Shown: positions 1 to 13,239 of the stretch, one piece after another
Position numbering within the stretch: the first letter of the stretch is position 1
Layout of the letters: the number at the start of each line of letters is the position of its first letter
DNA from: Siphonodentalium dalli
Lineage: Eukaryota > Mollusca > Scaphopoda > Gadilida > Siphonodentaliidae
Assembly: GCA_032622095.1 (NCBI GenBank)
Contig: CP136069.1
Span: 120,212,126-120,276,125, forward strand
Direction of reading: 5' to 3'
Length of the DNA stretch: 64,000 nucleotides
The notes under the pieces: generated by a model
Told to the model about the DNA's origin: nothing
Databases searched by the model: none
The model's input: the letters and a program-made list of their open reading frames with translations, nothing else
Position numbers and translations under genes: made by a program

Positions 1-1000
1 CTTATAATTACAGAAGTGTGTGCAACAGGAAAAAACAAATAATAATTGTTCTATTAAAGTACCATAGTACTTATAAACAGGTACATGTACGTGAGGCTCC
101 TTATGGGGTATACTAGTATGGGAGACTGGCACAATATATTTAATGCTGCACCAGCACAGCACCAGTCATGAAAGTGTTAAAAATGCACCAAGTCAAATCT
201 CAAATTTTAAATTGTGAAACACTATAATTAATGACATGGTTACAAATATTTTAACAATTAATGAAAATATCACAACTTCAAGTAAAAGTACTGTAACTAA
301 CAACATACCACAAAATAGTTGAACATTTCTTGATTCCAGTTCTTGGGCATTGTCCTCCAGTTTTTTCTTTGCTAAAATGTTTAAAGAGTTTCATTTCAAG
401 GTAGATATTGGATAATTTCAATCTTTCAAATTAATGATATGAAGAAAGGAACACTCAGGAAGCTCAAGTCGCTGATAAACAAATGCCAATTGTCCAGCCA
501 ATGACATATACTGGAAACAGTTCATTTATAGAGGATCATCTCAGTTGAGTTTCTATTTAATAATATATGGAATTTATTAACCGAGTTCATTAAATTTGAT
601 TTGAGCAAAGGTTTACCGAGGCTCAAATCGAATTTAAATGATCAAATAAACGCAAAGTTTTTATTGAAAACAACAATCATAAACTTCAGCGACCACAAGT
701 CATTTAAATTATGAATTTATGATGTGACATCATCGCACGCACTAATATTACACGTGTGTCTTACCAATAATTATGAAGCTGGTTTTGTGAATTAATTATG
801 TGATAAATTAGAAATATGTGTCAAGAGTGCTATAATATTGGATACAAAATTCATGGAAATAACTTCTTTATGGTTTTCTTTGTTTAAATGTTATCACCCT
901 ACTACTATGTGTCATACTGTGTGACATAATTATTATTTCGACGACACTAATATTTATTGTTACAGCATGTAAAAAAACATTGAAATGTCGCATGTTTTGT
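1..1000. other. Intergenic, no gene seen
   Basis: AT-rich sequence without a supportable ORF, RNA gene or clear repeat boundary. Short reading frames here lack domain signatures. Confidence 0.5.
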
Positions 1001-1380
1001 CGCATGCCAAAAGCGACAACATAATTATTGTTTCGTTGCTTTCTGTGACCAGCAAAACATGCGAAAATTCTGCATCTTTTTTATCTGTACATATCTGTCT
1101 AATTTGTTATGTGCTGAGAGCAACATAAATGTACAACACAAATTTGTCGCTTTCGAAGTGAACGACAAAACATCTGACATTATCACATTTTTTTGTGGCG
1201 CACCGAAAGCGACAAATTTGGTTCGAAAGCAAGGAAACATCAACATTTTGTCACTTGTAAGTTGATTGCATGACAAAATATGTAAAATGTCACATGCTTT
1301 CTTGCATTCCGAAAGCAACACAACATCACAAAACTTCACTCGCAACAAAATATGTGACATAATGTCGAATGTTATGTCAA
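960..1380. repeat. Degenerate repeat rich in GCGACAA/ACAAAATATG words
   Basis: The words TTTGTCGC, GCGACAAC and ACAAAATATGTGACAT recur in both orientations. This makes ORFs of 111 and 68 residues on opposite strands that mirror each other. They look like low-complexity products rather than proteins. The stretch is probably a decayed inverted or tandem repeat. Confidence 0.4.
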
Positions 1381-1589
1381 TTTGAACTTGCGATGACTAA
1401 TGTTGCATTAGCTTATGGTCAATTTGTATTCATCCAAACCTAATTTCAATTATCAGATTATCTAAAAATCTGAATTTTATTGAGAAGTTGTCTCTGAATT
1501 GTGATAGGCCAAGAAACAAAATTAGAATGTCAACTAGTCAACTATAGTCTGACTCAGACCTGGTAATATGGCTAATGGGCTAAGCCATG

Positions 1590-2163
1590 ATCAGGTCAGG
1601 CACATCCTTAATTCTACTATTATAGCGATATAACGTTATACCACTATTATAGTGGTATTTGGCCATTACCGTTTTGTTAATTTGATAAAAGCGGGATAAT
1701 CCAAAAATAAATCATATTTCCCACAAACATTATTCAAAATCAGATCGCACTAACTCGATACCATGCATATAGTTTGTCCAGGAGAAGTATTAATTATGAC
1801 GACACGCGATAAGCAACTCAATTAGCATGCACGGTAATTAGTTGAAATATTGTTATGGAGGAGCGATAAAGGTCATCCTGCTATTGTCATTTAGAACGGG
1901 ATATATTAGTAATAGTATAATATTATTGAATATCAAAGCTGGCGCAAAAGATTGCACAACAAATTTTGTCGGAAGACTGTTCATTCGCTGCGATATTGTT
2001 ATGAGTGACATTGGCTGTGCACTGATATGCGCCATCTTCTATTCCCGACGCAAATAAAGGAAACATGAATATGTTAGAGTCAAATATCACTATAATAGTG
2101 GAATATCGTTATAATAGTGGAATATCGCTATAATAGTGGAATTTAGCATGTGCCTGACCTGAT
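1590..2163. mobile_element. Fold-back (MITE-like) element
   Basis: The ends are inverted copies: ATCAGGTCAGGCACAT at 1590-1605 and its complement at 2148-2163. Each is followed inward by copies of TATAATAGTGG / CCACTATTATA units, for example three in a row at 2085-2140. The length is 574 bp. No transposase is present. The superfamily is not assignable because no target duplication was seen. Confidence 0.6.
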
Positions 2164-2859
2164 GATAGTAAGTTCCAATGGATCTACTGGTCAACAACTT
2201 GAACTGGTCAATGTTGATTGTCACACAATATTTCAGACATCGTAGGCCTACTTGCAGACATTTCTAGAAATTACATAATTTCATACAAAGCTGGCAATAG
2301 CATATGCCATAATTTAATAAATAGATAAACGACGTTTCCTCTAAATCGTCGTCTTCGTTCACGTGGTTCAGACAATCAATTGATATTGTAAAACACTTCG
2401 TCGTAGTTCGTCGCCATTGTTAGTTGTTGTTGTCGTTGTCATTTTATTCGCCGGCACTTTGCGGGAACCATACATCAGCACGGTGCATACAATAATGACT
2501 TCGGCTGTGTACAGTAGAGGGTAGCCTTACCTGACACCCGAATGAAACGCACGTTCGTCGAATGGAGCGACACCAGTGACGAAACATTCCGATCTCCAAA
2601 TTGTGTTCGAATGTTTCAAATCATGATGAACCACGTTTCTTAGGCAAAAAAATGAAAACACTGGCGTTTTGTTATCTTCGGCATCCTTTCTTCGTATGGT
2701 TATCGTGTGTGGGACCTGGAGTTTGATTTGGTGTTTACACACCAATTGATAGGGCCTACTCTCGAACAATTGATCATTTATTCAGAATCACGGGATGCAT
2801 GTCTGAATTACATAAGGGGCGGAAATCACACACCGCGTCATTCGCAGTTTATGTTGGTC

Positions 2860-5800
2860 TGTAACTAGTCTGGTCGTTGAAGCATTGGACCTAGAACAAA
2901 TTGTTTACAAGCTGTTTTTGGTGTCATATTGTCGGGCAGAATGTAGGGAACAACATATCCAAAATCCGCTAAAATCCGCTTTGGGGAAAATTCTCTATTG
3001 AAGATGGCGTCCATAATGTCTGTTGTTATCGGAAAATACTGAATTCTGCGGCAGGTGCTCCAATTAATGCCAAATTCGTAATAAATTGAAATATACATAA
3101 ACATTGCTCAGTCGTAAACCATATATGTAGAATATTTTTCCCAAAATGGCCACCAAAATGGACAAAATCGAATGAAATTTACATTTAGTGCAAAATTGAA
3201 TAGCTAGTCCTATACGAGTGAACAAACGCTCGAATATTGCGAGGAAGAATGACTACAACTATAAGAGAAACTTTTGATTAGAGATGTACGAATTCTCTCT
3301 GATGTATCTCACGAGAGAGCAAGCGAAATCAGGGTCTTGTGGAACGGTTAAATCTGGACTTTTGGGTGTCCAGAAACGGAAAAATGACGCAGTTTTATCT
3401 GTACCGCTAATCTTGAATCGTGTGATATATGTGTAATTAAACAGCTAAACGGGATTTAGTAGGGATGTATTGACTATGTGGCCTTTCTCTAGAAGCAGAA
3501 ATATATGTATTCAGAGCAGTCTCACGAATGAGACCGATCACTATTTATTTTGATATCTACGGTATAAAACCTTAAAAAATTAATTGCTATAAAACGGTAT
3601 GAATTATGTTCATATTGTACTGGGGAGAATGTGTAGATCCTATTGTACGTTTCTCAAAATAGTAGTTATAGTTGCCTCAGATCAAGTGATAAAACACGAT
3701 TATTTCGCTTTTATCCCAAGAATGCGTGATGGTGTACCATGAACTAAATTTATTAAATCACAAATGAGTACCATAGACTGTCTTCAATAAATTCAAAACT
3801 TGACCAAAATTGCCTACATAATCTATGACAGAGCCTGTGTTATACCTGGAAATTATATTTGGTTGAATTCACCAAGGCCACATCTACGCGAAACTTACTA
3901 CGTTGTCTTCAACCGCATCACCGCGTTTACCATTTTCCATAATGTTACACATGTCTGTTGCACACAGAACCACAACTAACAATATTGGGTGAATGTTCAA
4001 CGTTGGAATAACATATTAAACGATGATCACCTGATATTTAGCACGATTACGTGGGTGGTAATGGCAATATATTTTCAAACAAAAATATACTGAAAACTAA
4101 TAGTGTGCATTGCGCTGTAGCTTATTCTAGTTGTAAAGTGGCCACTGAAGTAATTTTAACAAAATTGTCTACTAAGAAACCGGGTTGGTAGCAGAATGAA
4201 AATTAGTCTTGCATACAATGTACTATGTACAGTCTCTTTGACCTGGTGAGATTCGGTGCTAATCCATTGAAGATATGAGTGTTTCTTTACAGTATAATAA
4301 CCATTGCGACATACGTGTATCGTTTATTATCACCGGGAGTGTTGACAATTCCGGAAATATAACTAGTGTTTATACCTCTAGAGTATGCACTTAAATTTCG
4401 GCGTTGCATTCAATATTAGTTGGTGTGTTGCATGCACGAGCTATTTTTGTTTTGCCCAACAGTTGGATGTTGGATAAGCAGAACACCCAAAACGTTAAAG
4501 ACGTAAATCATTGGGGGTTGACTTGCTGTGCAGTGACCGATGATCCTTCAGATTGATCTGTTTTAATGATGTGTGTACCTTTAAATATATTTAACAACCG
4601 ACTTGTATATTGCCAATACGTATTTCACTCTTATATAGTTACCCAGTCTGGAGTAAACTACATACCCACATATAAAAAATAGTGGGTCTGACGACCTTTC
4701 GTTCAGTTTTCATTTCCCAAACCCGGGATTCCTTGTAATTACCGCCAATCAAAACTTAGCTCCAAGAAATGTGTGCCCCAATACAAAACTAGTAACATGT
4801 CACGTGCTTTCGGTGTGGAAATTCCGAAGGTGTTGCTAAATGTTGTTAAAATAGTATCCATGACGTCATGTTATACCAGAAGAGAAATTCACAAATCGAC
4901 AAATAAAGTAGTTTGTTGACGAGCGGTCGAAAGTTTAAAATCAAGAATCACCGGAATTTGGATTGCAGGCAACTGTAATTAGGGTACAACTGGCCAATCG
5001 TTGGAGCTAATAATACGGCTGTGTAAGGTCGGGAGGGTTTCGGTGGGGTTGGTGGTATAATTGTGTTGCTCTTCGCTCGTTTTGGCTGCGGTGGTACTAC
5101 TGCCGGTACTGGGGAACTGATAGATCGTTTTGTTATGTCATCTAACTTTGTTTTAGTTCTGGAGTTGTTTTAGCAAATAGTCCCGACATTCATGTATTTT
5201 TTATTCGTGGCCGTTGATTTGTGTTATTTTTTGACAACATGGTCGACAAATCGCCTGGCCAATCTAAAAAATAATTCGTTCTGAGTCCAAGAGATCCACA
5301 TAAATTGACATTTTTTTTATAATTTCAAGAAGATCTGTCTTAGTTATTGTACATATTATTTTGGATCCTGGAAGTTAGCTGTTTCCCTTTATTGTCAGTA
5401 AAACAACCGCCGAACGAAAAGTCACAAACCCTGCAACTATTAATTCCGATTCTTAGAATCGGCTTCACAGGGTTGAAGCGGCCATGACGGCACTGGCACG
5501 TGACCATGTTTACGCCTGTCAATCACAACTAATTTCAGATTTATATTTAGTGCCGTGTGACGTAATTTGGGGGAAGCCCACTACCGTTCAGAAATGAAAA
5601 GTTGATGGGAATGCAATAGACTCAGTATCAGTATGAATCTGAGTGTATGTTTACATAGACTGGTAGTTACCCAATATGTTGCTTTCTATGTGGTATGGTT
5701 TGGAGTTGCGGCCATTTTGACAGCCATTTCATGGCCACGATTGTATAATTTTCTGTCCGTGTCACTCTACTCGCTCCCGCATTCTAATTTAACACAAACT

Positions 5801-6020
5801 GATATAACGGCATAATTCCGATGCCTCTATATATCGTATAATGTCTTACATGTATATCGAGAACTGATGTAGTATAGACAACCATGTTGGACGCCATCGT
5901 GGATAACAAAGTTTCCCCAACGCGGATTTTTGCGGATTTTGGATATGTTGTTCCTGATGCTTTTCCGCGTAGAATGACACCGAAAACAGCTTGTAAACAA
6001 TTTGTTCTAGGTTCACCTCA
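2860..6020 (+). repeat. Long copy of a dispersed repeat family
   Basis: Blocks at 3250-3440, 4440-4640, 5633-5815 and 5880-6020 match, in order and on the opposite strand, blocks at 9030-8820, 8780-8600, 8592-8440 and 8345-8260. The two loci are therefore collinear copies, and the one at 8.3-9.0 kb has internal deletions. A further fragment of the 5880-6020 block lies inverted at 2900-3040 and direct at 9520-9660. The short ORFs share phrases such as ADFGYVV and MTPKTACKQFVLG only because they derive from the repeat. No coding function is recognised. The stretch 3440-4440 shows nothing else. Confidence 0.5.
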
Positions 6021-6503
6021 AAATCGAGTCTCAACGACCAGACTAAACAATGATAAACTGGCATCAAACGATAGTAATCCTTTTCCCATACCATAACTGA
6101 TTTGGTATACTATGGCCTTGTATTTTCTTCTTCTCATAATGTTATACGTCAGTTGTCACATGGTTCTTAATCACCCATACGTGATAAATGATCCGAGTGC
6201 AATGAAAGTAAAAAACTAGTTGTGGCATTGAATTCACTGGATTTAGATGATAGTATCTCTACAAATTAATGCCAGATTGGTCGATGTTATGCTCTTAATT
6301 ACATCCCATTTATTAGTTATATACATGTTTCATGTTACATGCCTATATGCAATGCGGCCTTGATCGAAATGAGACCCTACCTTCCGGTGAGATAACACGC
6401 TAATTAACAGCGCACTCTTATGGCCGACTGGAAGGGAGGTAATAAAGGGCACTGATTTATTGTAACCCGGGAATGGTCTATTGTGACTATGCATTGAATT
6501 TAA

Positions 6504-6995
6504 AGGCCCACTTAATTTCGAGTCACGTATTATATTTTGTATAGTGCCTTGATAGACGGTTTTAATAATAATATATGCCATAAAATATGATTACAATACT
6601 ATAATTCATCACAATTTGAAACATCTGTGTCTCAGAAGATGCCCATAGAGAAATAGAAAACAGCTGAACTCAAAACATATGCCCCCGTTATGGCTCCCAG
6701 AATGCAACAGAATTCAAACTAAATATGTATTTTCAATGGAAGGGGAATAACTCTAGCTTTAAAATATATAGTTACCCCCCCCCCATTGAAAATAATACAC
6801 TGCGCAACAAAACCAGATGAAACATAAGCAGAAAAACACGTCGGTAACTCAACAAAAACAACATGTTCACAGTCTATTACACCGGATAAGTTGATAATAC
6901 AATGTTTTGGAGCTTCCTATTCCAAATAGTATATAATATGGCACATATATTTATATATATATATGACCTGGGGGTGCGAAAAATTAAGTGGGCCT
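6504..6995. mobile_element. MITE with AGGCCCACTTAATTT ends (copy 1)
   Basis: Terminal inverted repeats AGGCCCACTTAATTT / AAATTAAGTGGGCCT bound 492 bp and are flanked on each side by TTAA (6500-6503 and 6996-6999). An inner palindrome built on CATTTTCAATGG / CCATTGAAAAT sits near 6730-6790. A TTAA duplication is the piggyBac-type target, but no transposase is seen and the ends do not obviously match known piggyBac tips. Directly after it, 7000-7085 repeats part of the element interior. Confidence 0.65.
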
Positions 6996-7149
6996 TTAAT
7001 AGAAAACAGCTGAACTCATAAGCATATGCCCCCGTTATGGCTCCCAGAATGCAACAGAATTCAAACTAAATTGTATTTTCAATGTTTCTTTCAAATACAG
7101 ATGTTTCTTTCAAATACAGATTGCCAGTTCTGATGGACTGTAGCTCTTA

Positions 7150-7510
7150 CATGTAGTTTATTTCAGTCATGCAGTCATTGTGTTTTCAACTTTCCATACT
7201 AAACCATAAACTGATATTGTCTTCTTGCCATTAATAAACGACATCTGGGACAATTTGGGAATTATAATGGGATGTACTATATGTGAATACTAGCGTAATA
7301 GTATTTTTCATTCCTTGTGTGGATTTTGTTGGGGTGCAAAATTTGATTAATTTCCTGGTTAAATACGCTTAGAATACAAAACTTTCTGAATAGCGAACCT
7401 TCGGAACAATGAACCTTCGGAATAGGGAACCTTCGGAATAATGAACATTCGGAATAGCGAACCTTCGGAACAACGAACCTTCGGAACAACGAACCTTCGG
7501 AATAGAGACC
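7150..7510 (-). repeat. Repeat block with 15-bp minisatellite (GAACCTTCGGAATAG)
   Basis: At 7385-7505 about eight units of roughly 15 bp, GAACCTTCGGAATAG with variants, are in tandem. The block including its flank at 7190-7385 is inverted relative to 11826-12260. ORFs in it read as repeats of SEGSLFRRF and are artefacts. Confidence 0.65.
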
Positions 7511-7965
7511 CCTACCCAGTTCCACGACAGTCTTCCTGCAATGCGATACATATCGTATCGTCTTGTGGAATCGAGTCATAGTTCCACGACAGTCTCCCTG
7601 CAATGAGACACATATCGTCGTATCGTCTTGGGGCATCGAGTCATAGTTCCATGTCAGTCTTCCTGCAATGCGGTACATATCGTATCGTCTTGAGACATCG
7701 AGTCATAGTTCCGTGGCAGTCTTCCTGCAATGCGGTACATATCGTATCGTCTTGAGGCATCGAGTCATAGTTCCATGGTTGCATCCCTGCAATGCGGTAC
7801 ATATCGTATCGTCTTGTGGCATCGAGTCATAGTTCCATGGCAGTCTCCCTGCAATGCGATACATACCGTATCGTCGTGTGGCATCGAGTCATAGTTCCAT
7901 GACAGTCTCCCTGCAATGCGATACATATCATCGTATCGTCTTGGAGCATCGATAAGATGACCTGA
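7511..7965. repeat. Minisatellite, unit about 63-66 bp
   Basis: About seven tandem copies of a unit containing CATCGAGTCATAGTTCCATG and CCCTGCAATGCGATACATAT. Copies differ by substitutions and by a 3-bp TCG insertion. The ORFs across it are repeat products. Confidence 0.7.
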
Positions 7966-8259
7966 TAACGAGGTAGCTGTATTTACCTCAGCCCATCGCC
8001 CGCTCTGGACGTTAGTGCATGACTGACCAGCGTGATAGTATTTGGTTGAAATTTGCATGCGGAAATTTCCCAATTTTCTGATTCACACTTTCCCTTCATA
8101 TCAATTTGATGTCTTAATGATTACTTTTTATTTATTATTTATTTATTATTAATTCACGAATCAACACAAATCATGCTATATAACACTTCCTATAACATCT
8201 GAACCTGTATTCTGGTCGATGAAAGGTAAAAGTTTGACATAGAACAAATTTGGACTAAG

Positions 8260-9030
8260 TTGGTTTTTATTCCATTTTGAAGAGCAATATATCCCCTATA
8301 ACATATCCAAAATCGGCTAAAATCCGTTTTGAGCAATTTATTTTACTGATGTTATAAAAATGCCAATTTTCTGACCTTGGGAAGTATGTTTTTCTACAAT
8401 ATTCCTCACCAGCGACACCAGAACGCCGTATGTCTCCATCCGATCTTTTACCAGTTTGTGTGAAAATTGAGTACGGGAGCGAATATAGTGACAAGGACAG
8501 AAAATAATGCAATCGCGGCCATGAAGGGCTGTCAAAATGGCCGCAACAGAAAGCCATGCTACGACGAAAGCAACACATTGGATAACCACCAATAGAAGTG
8601 ATAATACCTACTGGTAATTTACAAGTATGTTGCTAAATATATTTAAAAGTAAACATATCATTAAAACAGATCCAACTGAATGATTTATCGGTCACTGCAA
8701 CGCGAGTTAAATCCAATGATTTACATCTTTAAATTTCTGGGTTTCTGCTTAGAATGCATCCCACAGTCGGCCCAAACATAATAAGTTCGGGCATGCAACA
8801 CACGACGTAATGTTAACTGTTTAACTACACATATATCACACGATTCAAGATAAATAGTACAGATAAAACTGCGTTATTTTTCTGTTTCTGGGCGCCCAAA
8901 AAGTCCAGATTTAACCGTTGTGTGATACCCTGCTTTCGCTTGCCCCCCTCTCTCTCTCTCACTCTCTCTCTCTCTTGAGATTCATTAGAGAGAATTCGTA
9001 CATCTTTAATCAAACGTTTCCCTTATACTC
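8260..9030 (-). repeat. Short, internally deleted copy of the 3-6 kb dispersed repeat
   Basis: This is the reverse-strand counterpart of blocks at 3250-6020 in the same order, with the intervening DNA missing. It carries a CT microsatellite at 8945-8977. The left flank, 7966-8259, has no recognised feature. Confidence 0.5.
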
Positions 9031-9135
9031 TGAAATTATTATTCTTCGCATAATTCGACAGCTTGTTCACTCTTTTTGGACTAGCTATTCAATTATACAC
9101 AAATTGTAAATTTCATACAAATTTCAACAATCAGT

Positions 9136-9352
9136 CCAACTCTATTAATATATTATAGAATGTGTGTGTTCGTGAATGTTGCATGCAGACATTGACTTTT
9201 CCTACAACCGTTCGAATTGGCCAAAAGCCGCCAAAAATTATATTCTCGGAAATGTGAAGGTACATTTTATTAACAGGCCCACTAGGCATCACAGCTAAAT
9301 CAGCAGCAAACACCATGAGCATAGGTCCTACCGACGTTATGGGTAAGAATTT
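9136..9352 (+). repeat. Direct repeat, copy 1 (copy 2 at 11541-11765)
   Basis: Starts near CTCTATTAATATATTATAG and runs through the word TTGGCCAAAAGCCGCCAAAA to the phrase GACGTTATGGGT. It is almost identical to 11541-11765, which has a short insertion (GCTTCACTGT). Copy 2 leads directly into the 15-bp minisatellite block, so both belong to one larger repeat. Confidence 0.6.
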
Positions 9353-9679
9353 AATTCGATTTTGTCTATTTTGTCGGTCAGTTTGGGACAGACATTATAC
9401 CGTATGGGTTACGACTAAGAATGAATTGTTTGTGTGTACATTGTATTTAATTACTACATGTTAATTGGTGTCAGCTAGTGCACCCAGCACAGAAATTCAG
9501 AATGTTCCATACCAACTGCCGTCCTGGACGCCATCTTGGATAACAAATAAAATACCCAAAGCGGATTTTAGCGAATTTTGGATGTGTTATAGAGGATATA
9601 TTCCTCTTCAAAATGGAATAAAAACCAACTTAGTCCAAATTTGTTCTAGATTGAACCTAAATTTTTAGTGTATCGACCA

Positions 9680-10240
9680 GACTACTGTTACAACCTCTCA
9701 ATAGCACACAGACCAATACAAGGTCCGATACTAAATATATACTCGATGCCAAGTATTTGTGCATTTGTTCTGAAACAATGGCACTCGATAAGCATATTAA
9801 GGCTGGGTTCATTCATGGAGTTTACAATAGTGTGTGTCATTGCTTGCGCGTATACTACCCGTAATAAGAGCGCGGCCATGTGATCGATTCGTCTCCCTGT
9901 GTGATCTACCCGATAAGACAAAAGCGACTCTGGCCTTCGCATGTTGTTCGAGCTATTTCCTGTAGGCCGAATCACAATGGATTTATTTTGTCAGCATTAT
10001 ATATCAGAATTCAACATGCTCATTGCGAGTGTTATTCGTTCGTCGTTTACGTCTTAATTAGGAAATATAGCTAGCTGCTTAATTCTTAATTCAGGTACAG
10101 TATTTATACATGCATTGAAGATTATGGAATTCATTTTGTGTGTAAGCAGGTAACTGCGACTACCCGGGTATTCTTCTGGGTTTGTTCACGGGGAACTTGT
10201 AGCAAAAACATATTGAAATATATACCTTATATACTACCAC
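9680..10240. other. Intergenic, no gene seen
   Basis: Several short ORFs on both strands overlap each other and carry no recognisable domain. Nothing can be supported here. Confidence 0.4.
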
Positions 10241-10244
10241 AGGG

Positions 10245-11105
10245 GGAGTCACTAATTCGGTACGGAATAGCGCCGAACGACGTCAACGTTGATTTTCTGA
10301 CACACTGCACCGATTTTGGTCGGATAAACGGTATTGTCGCGTATATTGCTTTTTCCAAAAGTGATATAAACCCTCCTTACCATGTAATGTGCTGTAGAAT
10401 GCCGATATAAACCTGTTTTGTACTTTCAAGTGGAAGAAATCTTTCTAATCGAACCATAAACATGGCCTGATTCGCCATTAATCATGGCAAAATATGCCCT
10501 CTTTCTGATTGGTCGATATTCACGTGGCTTTGTTTACGAAACCACGGTCAGAAAAAAAACATTATGTATATTAAATATCGACCAATGAGAAAGAGTCACA
10601 TTTGCTAATACGATATGGGAACACCGTGTGCGTAACGTAACTATCACAAGTATAACGTACTCTGATAACAACTTATCACCAATTTCATGCTTAAGACATT
10701 TTAAACATATCATCTTCGGCTTGTTTTATTTTATTTTTATGAAAAGGAATAACAAATGGGGTAATAAATATATATAACGACAAATAGAATCAAATTGGTC
10801 ATTTTCTTGGTACAGGCAAGCAAGGTACGAAAATTGGTGAAATCTGAGTACGAACGTCGGAGTGTTCCCCTATCGTATTCCGTTAACCACCAACCGTGGA
10901 GTGCATGTTCACGGTCTGGTTTGAAGCAATTTTCTCACTTCAAAGTATACAAAAGTTGTTGTTAGACATTCCACTGCATTTGACAGTGTAAGGAGGTTTT
11001 TATTCACTTTTGAAAGAAGAAAAACAAGCGACAATGCCGTTTACGCGGCCATAATCGGTTCGGTGAGTCAGAAATGCAACAAATTTCGGGAATGGGAAAC
11101 CGAAC
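10245..11105. mobile_element. Fold-back element with a nested small hairpin
   Basis: Arms at about 10290-10410 and 10960-11080 are imperfect inverted copies; both contain the core of CAAAAGTGA-TA-AA-CCTCCTTAC and the segment around AAACGG-ATTGTCGC. In the middle, 10494-10602 is a smaller inverted repeat with arms CTGATTGGTCGATATT and AATATCGACCAATGAG. This is a non-autonomous element with another possibly nested. No ORF is meaningful. Confidence 0.5.
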
Positions 11106-11540
11106 ATTGTCTGACCTTGTCATATATATATATATTATGTAAACACTGTTTTCTACAAAGTGCCTGTGGGTTTGTTATGATTTATCTCGATCGATAACAC
11201 CCTGGAGACGGTAATGGTAAATTGTTGTTGTGTGGAATTACGAATTAATTGTGGTTCATGGCTCCCATGCATGTCACACGCCTGGTTATAAGGGACATAC
11301 CTGCTAATGTGCTACATGTATGTTGTTAGCGGGTCCTGTTGATTTAGTTATGCATGATGTTGGTGGGGCAAAATGATGATATTGAGAAATGTACTGCTAT
11401 ATTTCTCAGATCGTAATTTCGTGATCTTCGTCTAATCTAAATTACCGATTCAAGGAAAAGCCAGTGTCAGCATGAACATATATAATCTAAACTATTTTAA
11501 TAATTTATGTGTTGATTTCGATGGTTTTTCAACCATCAGG

Positions 11541-11765
11541 CCAACTCTATTGATATATTATAGAATGTGTGTGTTCGTGAATGTTGCATGCAGACATTGA
11601 CTTTTCCTACAACCGCTCGAATTGGCCAAAAGCCGCCAAAAATTATATTCTCGGAAATGTGAAGGTACGTTTTATTAACAGCTTCACTGTGGCCCACTAG
11701 GCATCACGGCTAAATCAGCAGCAAATACCATGAGCATAGGTCCTATCGACGTTATGGGTCAGAAT
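11541..11765 (+). repeat. Direct repeat, copy 2 (copy 1 at 9136-9352)
   Basis: Matches 9136-9352 almost base for base, plus a short insertion near 11680. The preceding 11106-11540 holds no recognised feature. Confidence 0.6.
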
Positions 11766-11825
11766 CACGTTTTGCCAAAATTTACTGATATTTCAAAATG
11801 GTTTTTCTCAAAATCTTTAACGGGT

Positions 11826-12260
11826 AGGGTTCTCTATTCCGAAGGTTCATTATTCCGAAGGTTCGCTATTCCGAAGGTTCATTATTCCGAATGTTCCCTA
11901 TTCCGAAGGTTCATTATTCCGAAGGTTCGCTATTCCGAATGCTCGCTATTCCGAAGGTTCGCTATTCCGACGGTTTTCTATTCTGGGCGTATTTAACCAG
12001 ACATTAATCAAAATTTTCACCCTCCCCCCACAAAAACCACACGGGGAATGAAAAATACTTTCGCTAGTATTCACATATAGTACAATTATACACCCCATTC
12101 TAATTCCCAAATTGTCCCAGATGTCGGTTTTTAATAGCAAGAAGACAGTATAAGTTTATCGTTTATTATGGAAATTTTAAAACACGATGACTGCGTGACT
12201 GAAATAAACTACATGTAAGAGATACAGTCTGTCCGAGCTGGCAATCTGTACTTGAAAGAA
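11826..12260 (+). repeat. 15-bp minisatellite block, inverted relative to 7150-7510
   Basis: At 11826-11985 about ten copies of TATTCCGAAGGTTCG-type units lie in tandem. They are followed by a flank up to 12260 that is the reverse complement of 7190-7385. The in-frame repeat SEGSLFRRFAIPKVHY is a by-product of a unit length divisible by three. Confidence 0.65.
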
Positions 12261-12273
12261 ACATCAACATTAA

Positions 12274-12743
12274 AGGCCCAGGCCTTTCGAACCCCCAAAT
12301 CACATATCTATAATATATGTCATATTACACACCATTTGCAATAGGAAGCTCTCATTGTATTACAGCGTATCCGGTGTAATAAACTGTAAACATGTAGTTT
12401 TTTTGTGAGTTACCGACGTGTTTTTGTGCTTAAGTTTCATCTGGTTCTGTTGCTCAAAGTGTATTATTTTCAATGGAGGGAAATAACTATATTTTAAATA
12501 TAGAGCTATTCCCCTTCCATTGAAAATACATTTTTAGTTTGAATTCTGTTGCGTTCTGGGAGCCATAACGGGGGGATCTTTTTATGATTTCAGCTGTGTT
12601 CTATTTCTCTATGTGCATCTTCTGAGACATAGACGTTTCAAATGGTGTGAATTATCGTATTTTAATCATATTTTATAACATAAATTGTTATTAAAATCAA
12701 GGCACTATCAAAAATAACAGGTGACTCGGAAATTAAGTGGGCA
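12274..12743. mobile_element. MITE with AGGCCCA ends (copy 2, opposite orientation)
   Basis: The left end follows TTAA (12270-12273); the right end reads GAAATTAAGTGGGC and its target copy is mutated. The interior matches the 6504-6995 element in reverse, including the CTGTTGCGTTCTGGGAGCC and CAATGGAGGG segments. Confidence 0.55.
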
Positions 12744-13160
12744 TAAAAGTCAATACAAAGTCACAATTGCAGTTACGTTCATCTCATATCCGTCTATTCA
12801 GCGATATTCTGCTACGCAGTATGTTATGGCGCTGCAGTATTCATTAAGCATTATAGCCCCACTGTTATAATCCGCCGTTAGCTGGCGTATTCTTATTATT
12901 TAGATATAACGTCATACGCAATGGCATTAAATCGTATGGAAACATATCAATTGTGTGGTCTGCTTGATGTGAATATAATTATATTGAAGAATAACCTGAT
13001 ACGTAATGACATAAAATCTCAAGGAAACCCGCGAAAACAAACAAAATCACATTTAATGTTTTATTGTTTTAAGTTATTTCCTTCATAAAAAAGAGTCTTC
13101 GTGCTAAAGAACCCTCTCAATACTTTAGGATATAATATAATTAACCTATAAAATAACATA

Positions 13161-13236
13161 ATTCGGAATAGCGAACATTCAGAATAGAGAACCTTCGGAA
13201 TAGCGAACCTTCGGAATAGCGAACCTTCGGAATAGA
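13161..13236 (-). repeat. 15-bp minisatellite (GAACCTTCGGAATAG), short array
   Basis: Five units of the family seen at 7385-7505 and 11826-11985. Three separate arrays in 6 kb show that the unit travels inside a dispersed repeat. Confidence 0.6.
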
Positions 13237-13239
13237 GAC

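Noticed and set aside
1025-1360. 111- and 68-codon ORFs on opposite strands
   Set aside because: They mirror each other over a degenerate repeat and read the same words.
7511-7965. CRISPR-like spacing of repeats
   Set aside because: Units are contiguous and similar throughout, without unique spacers; this is an animal minisatellite.
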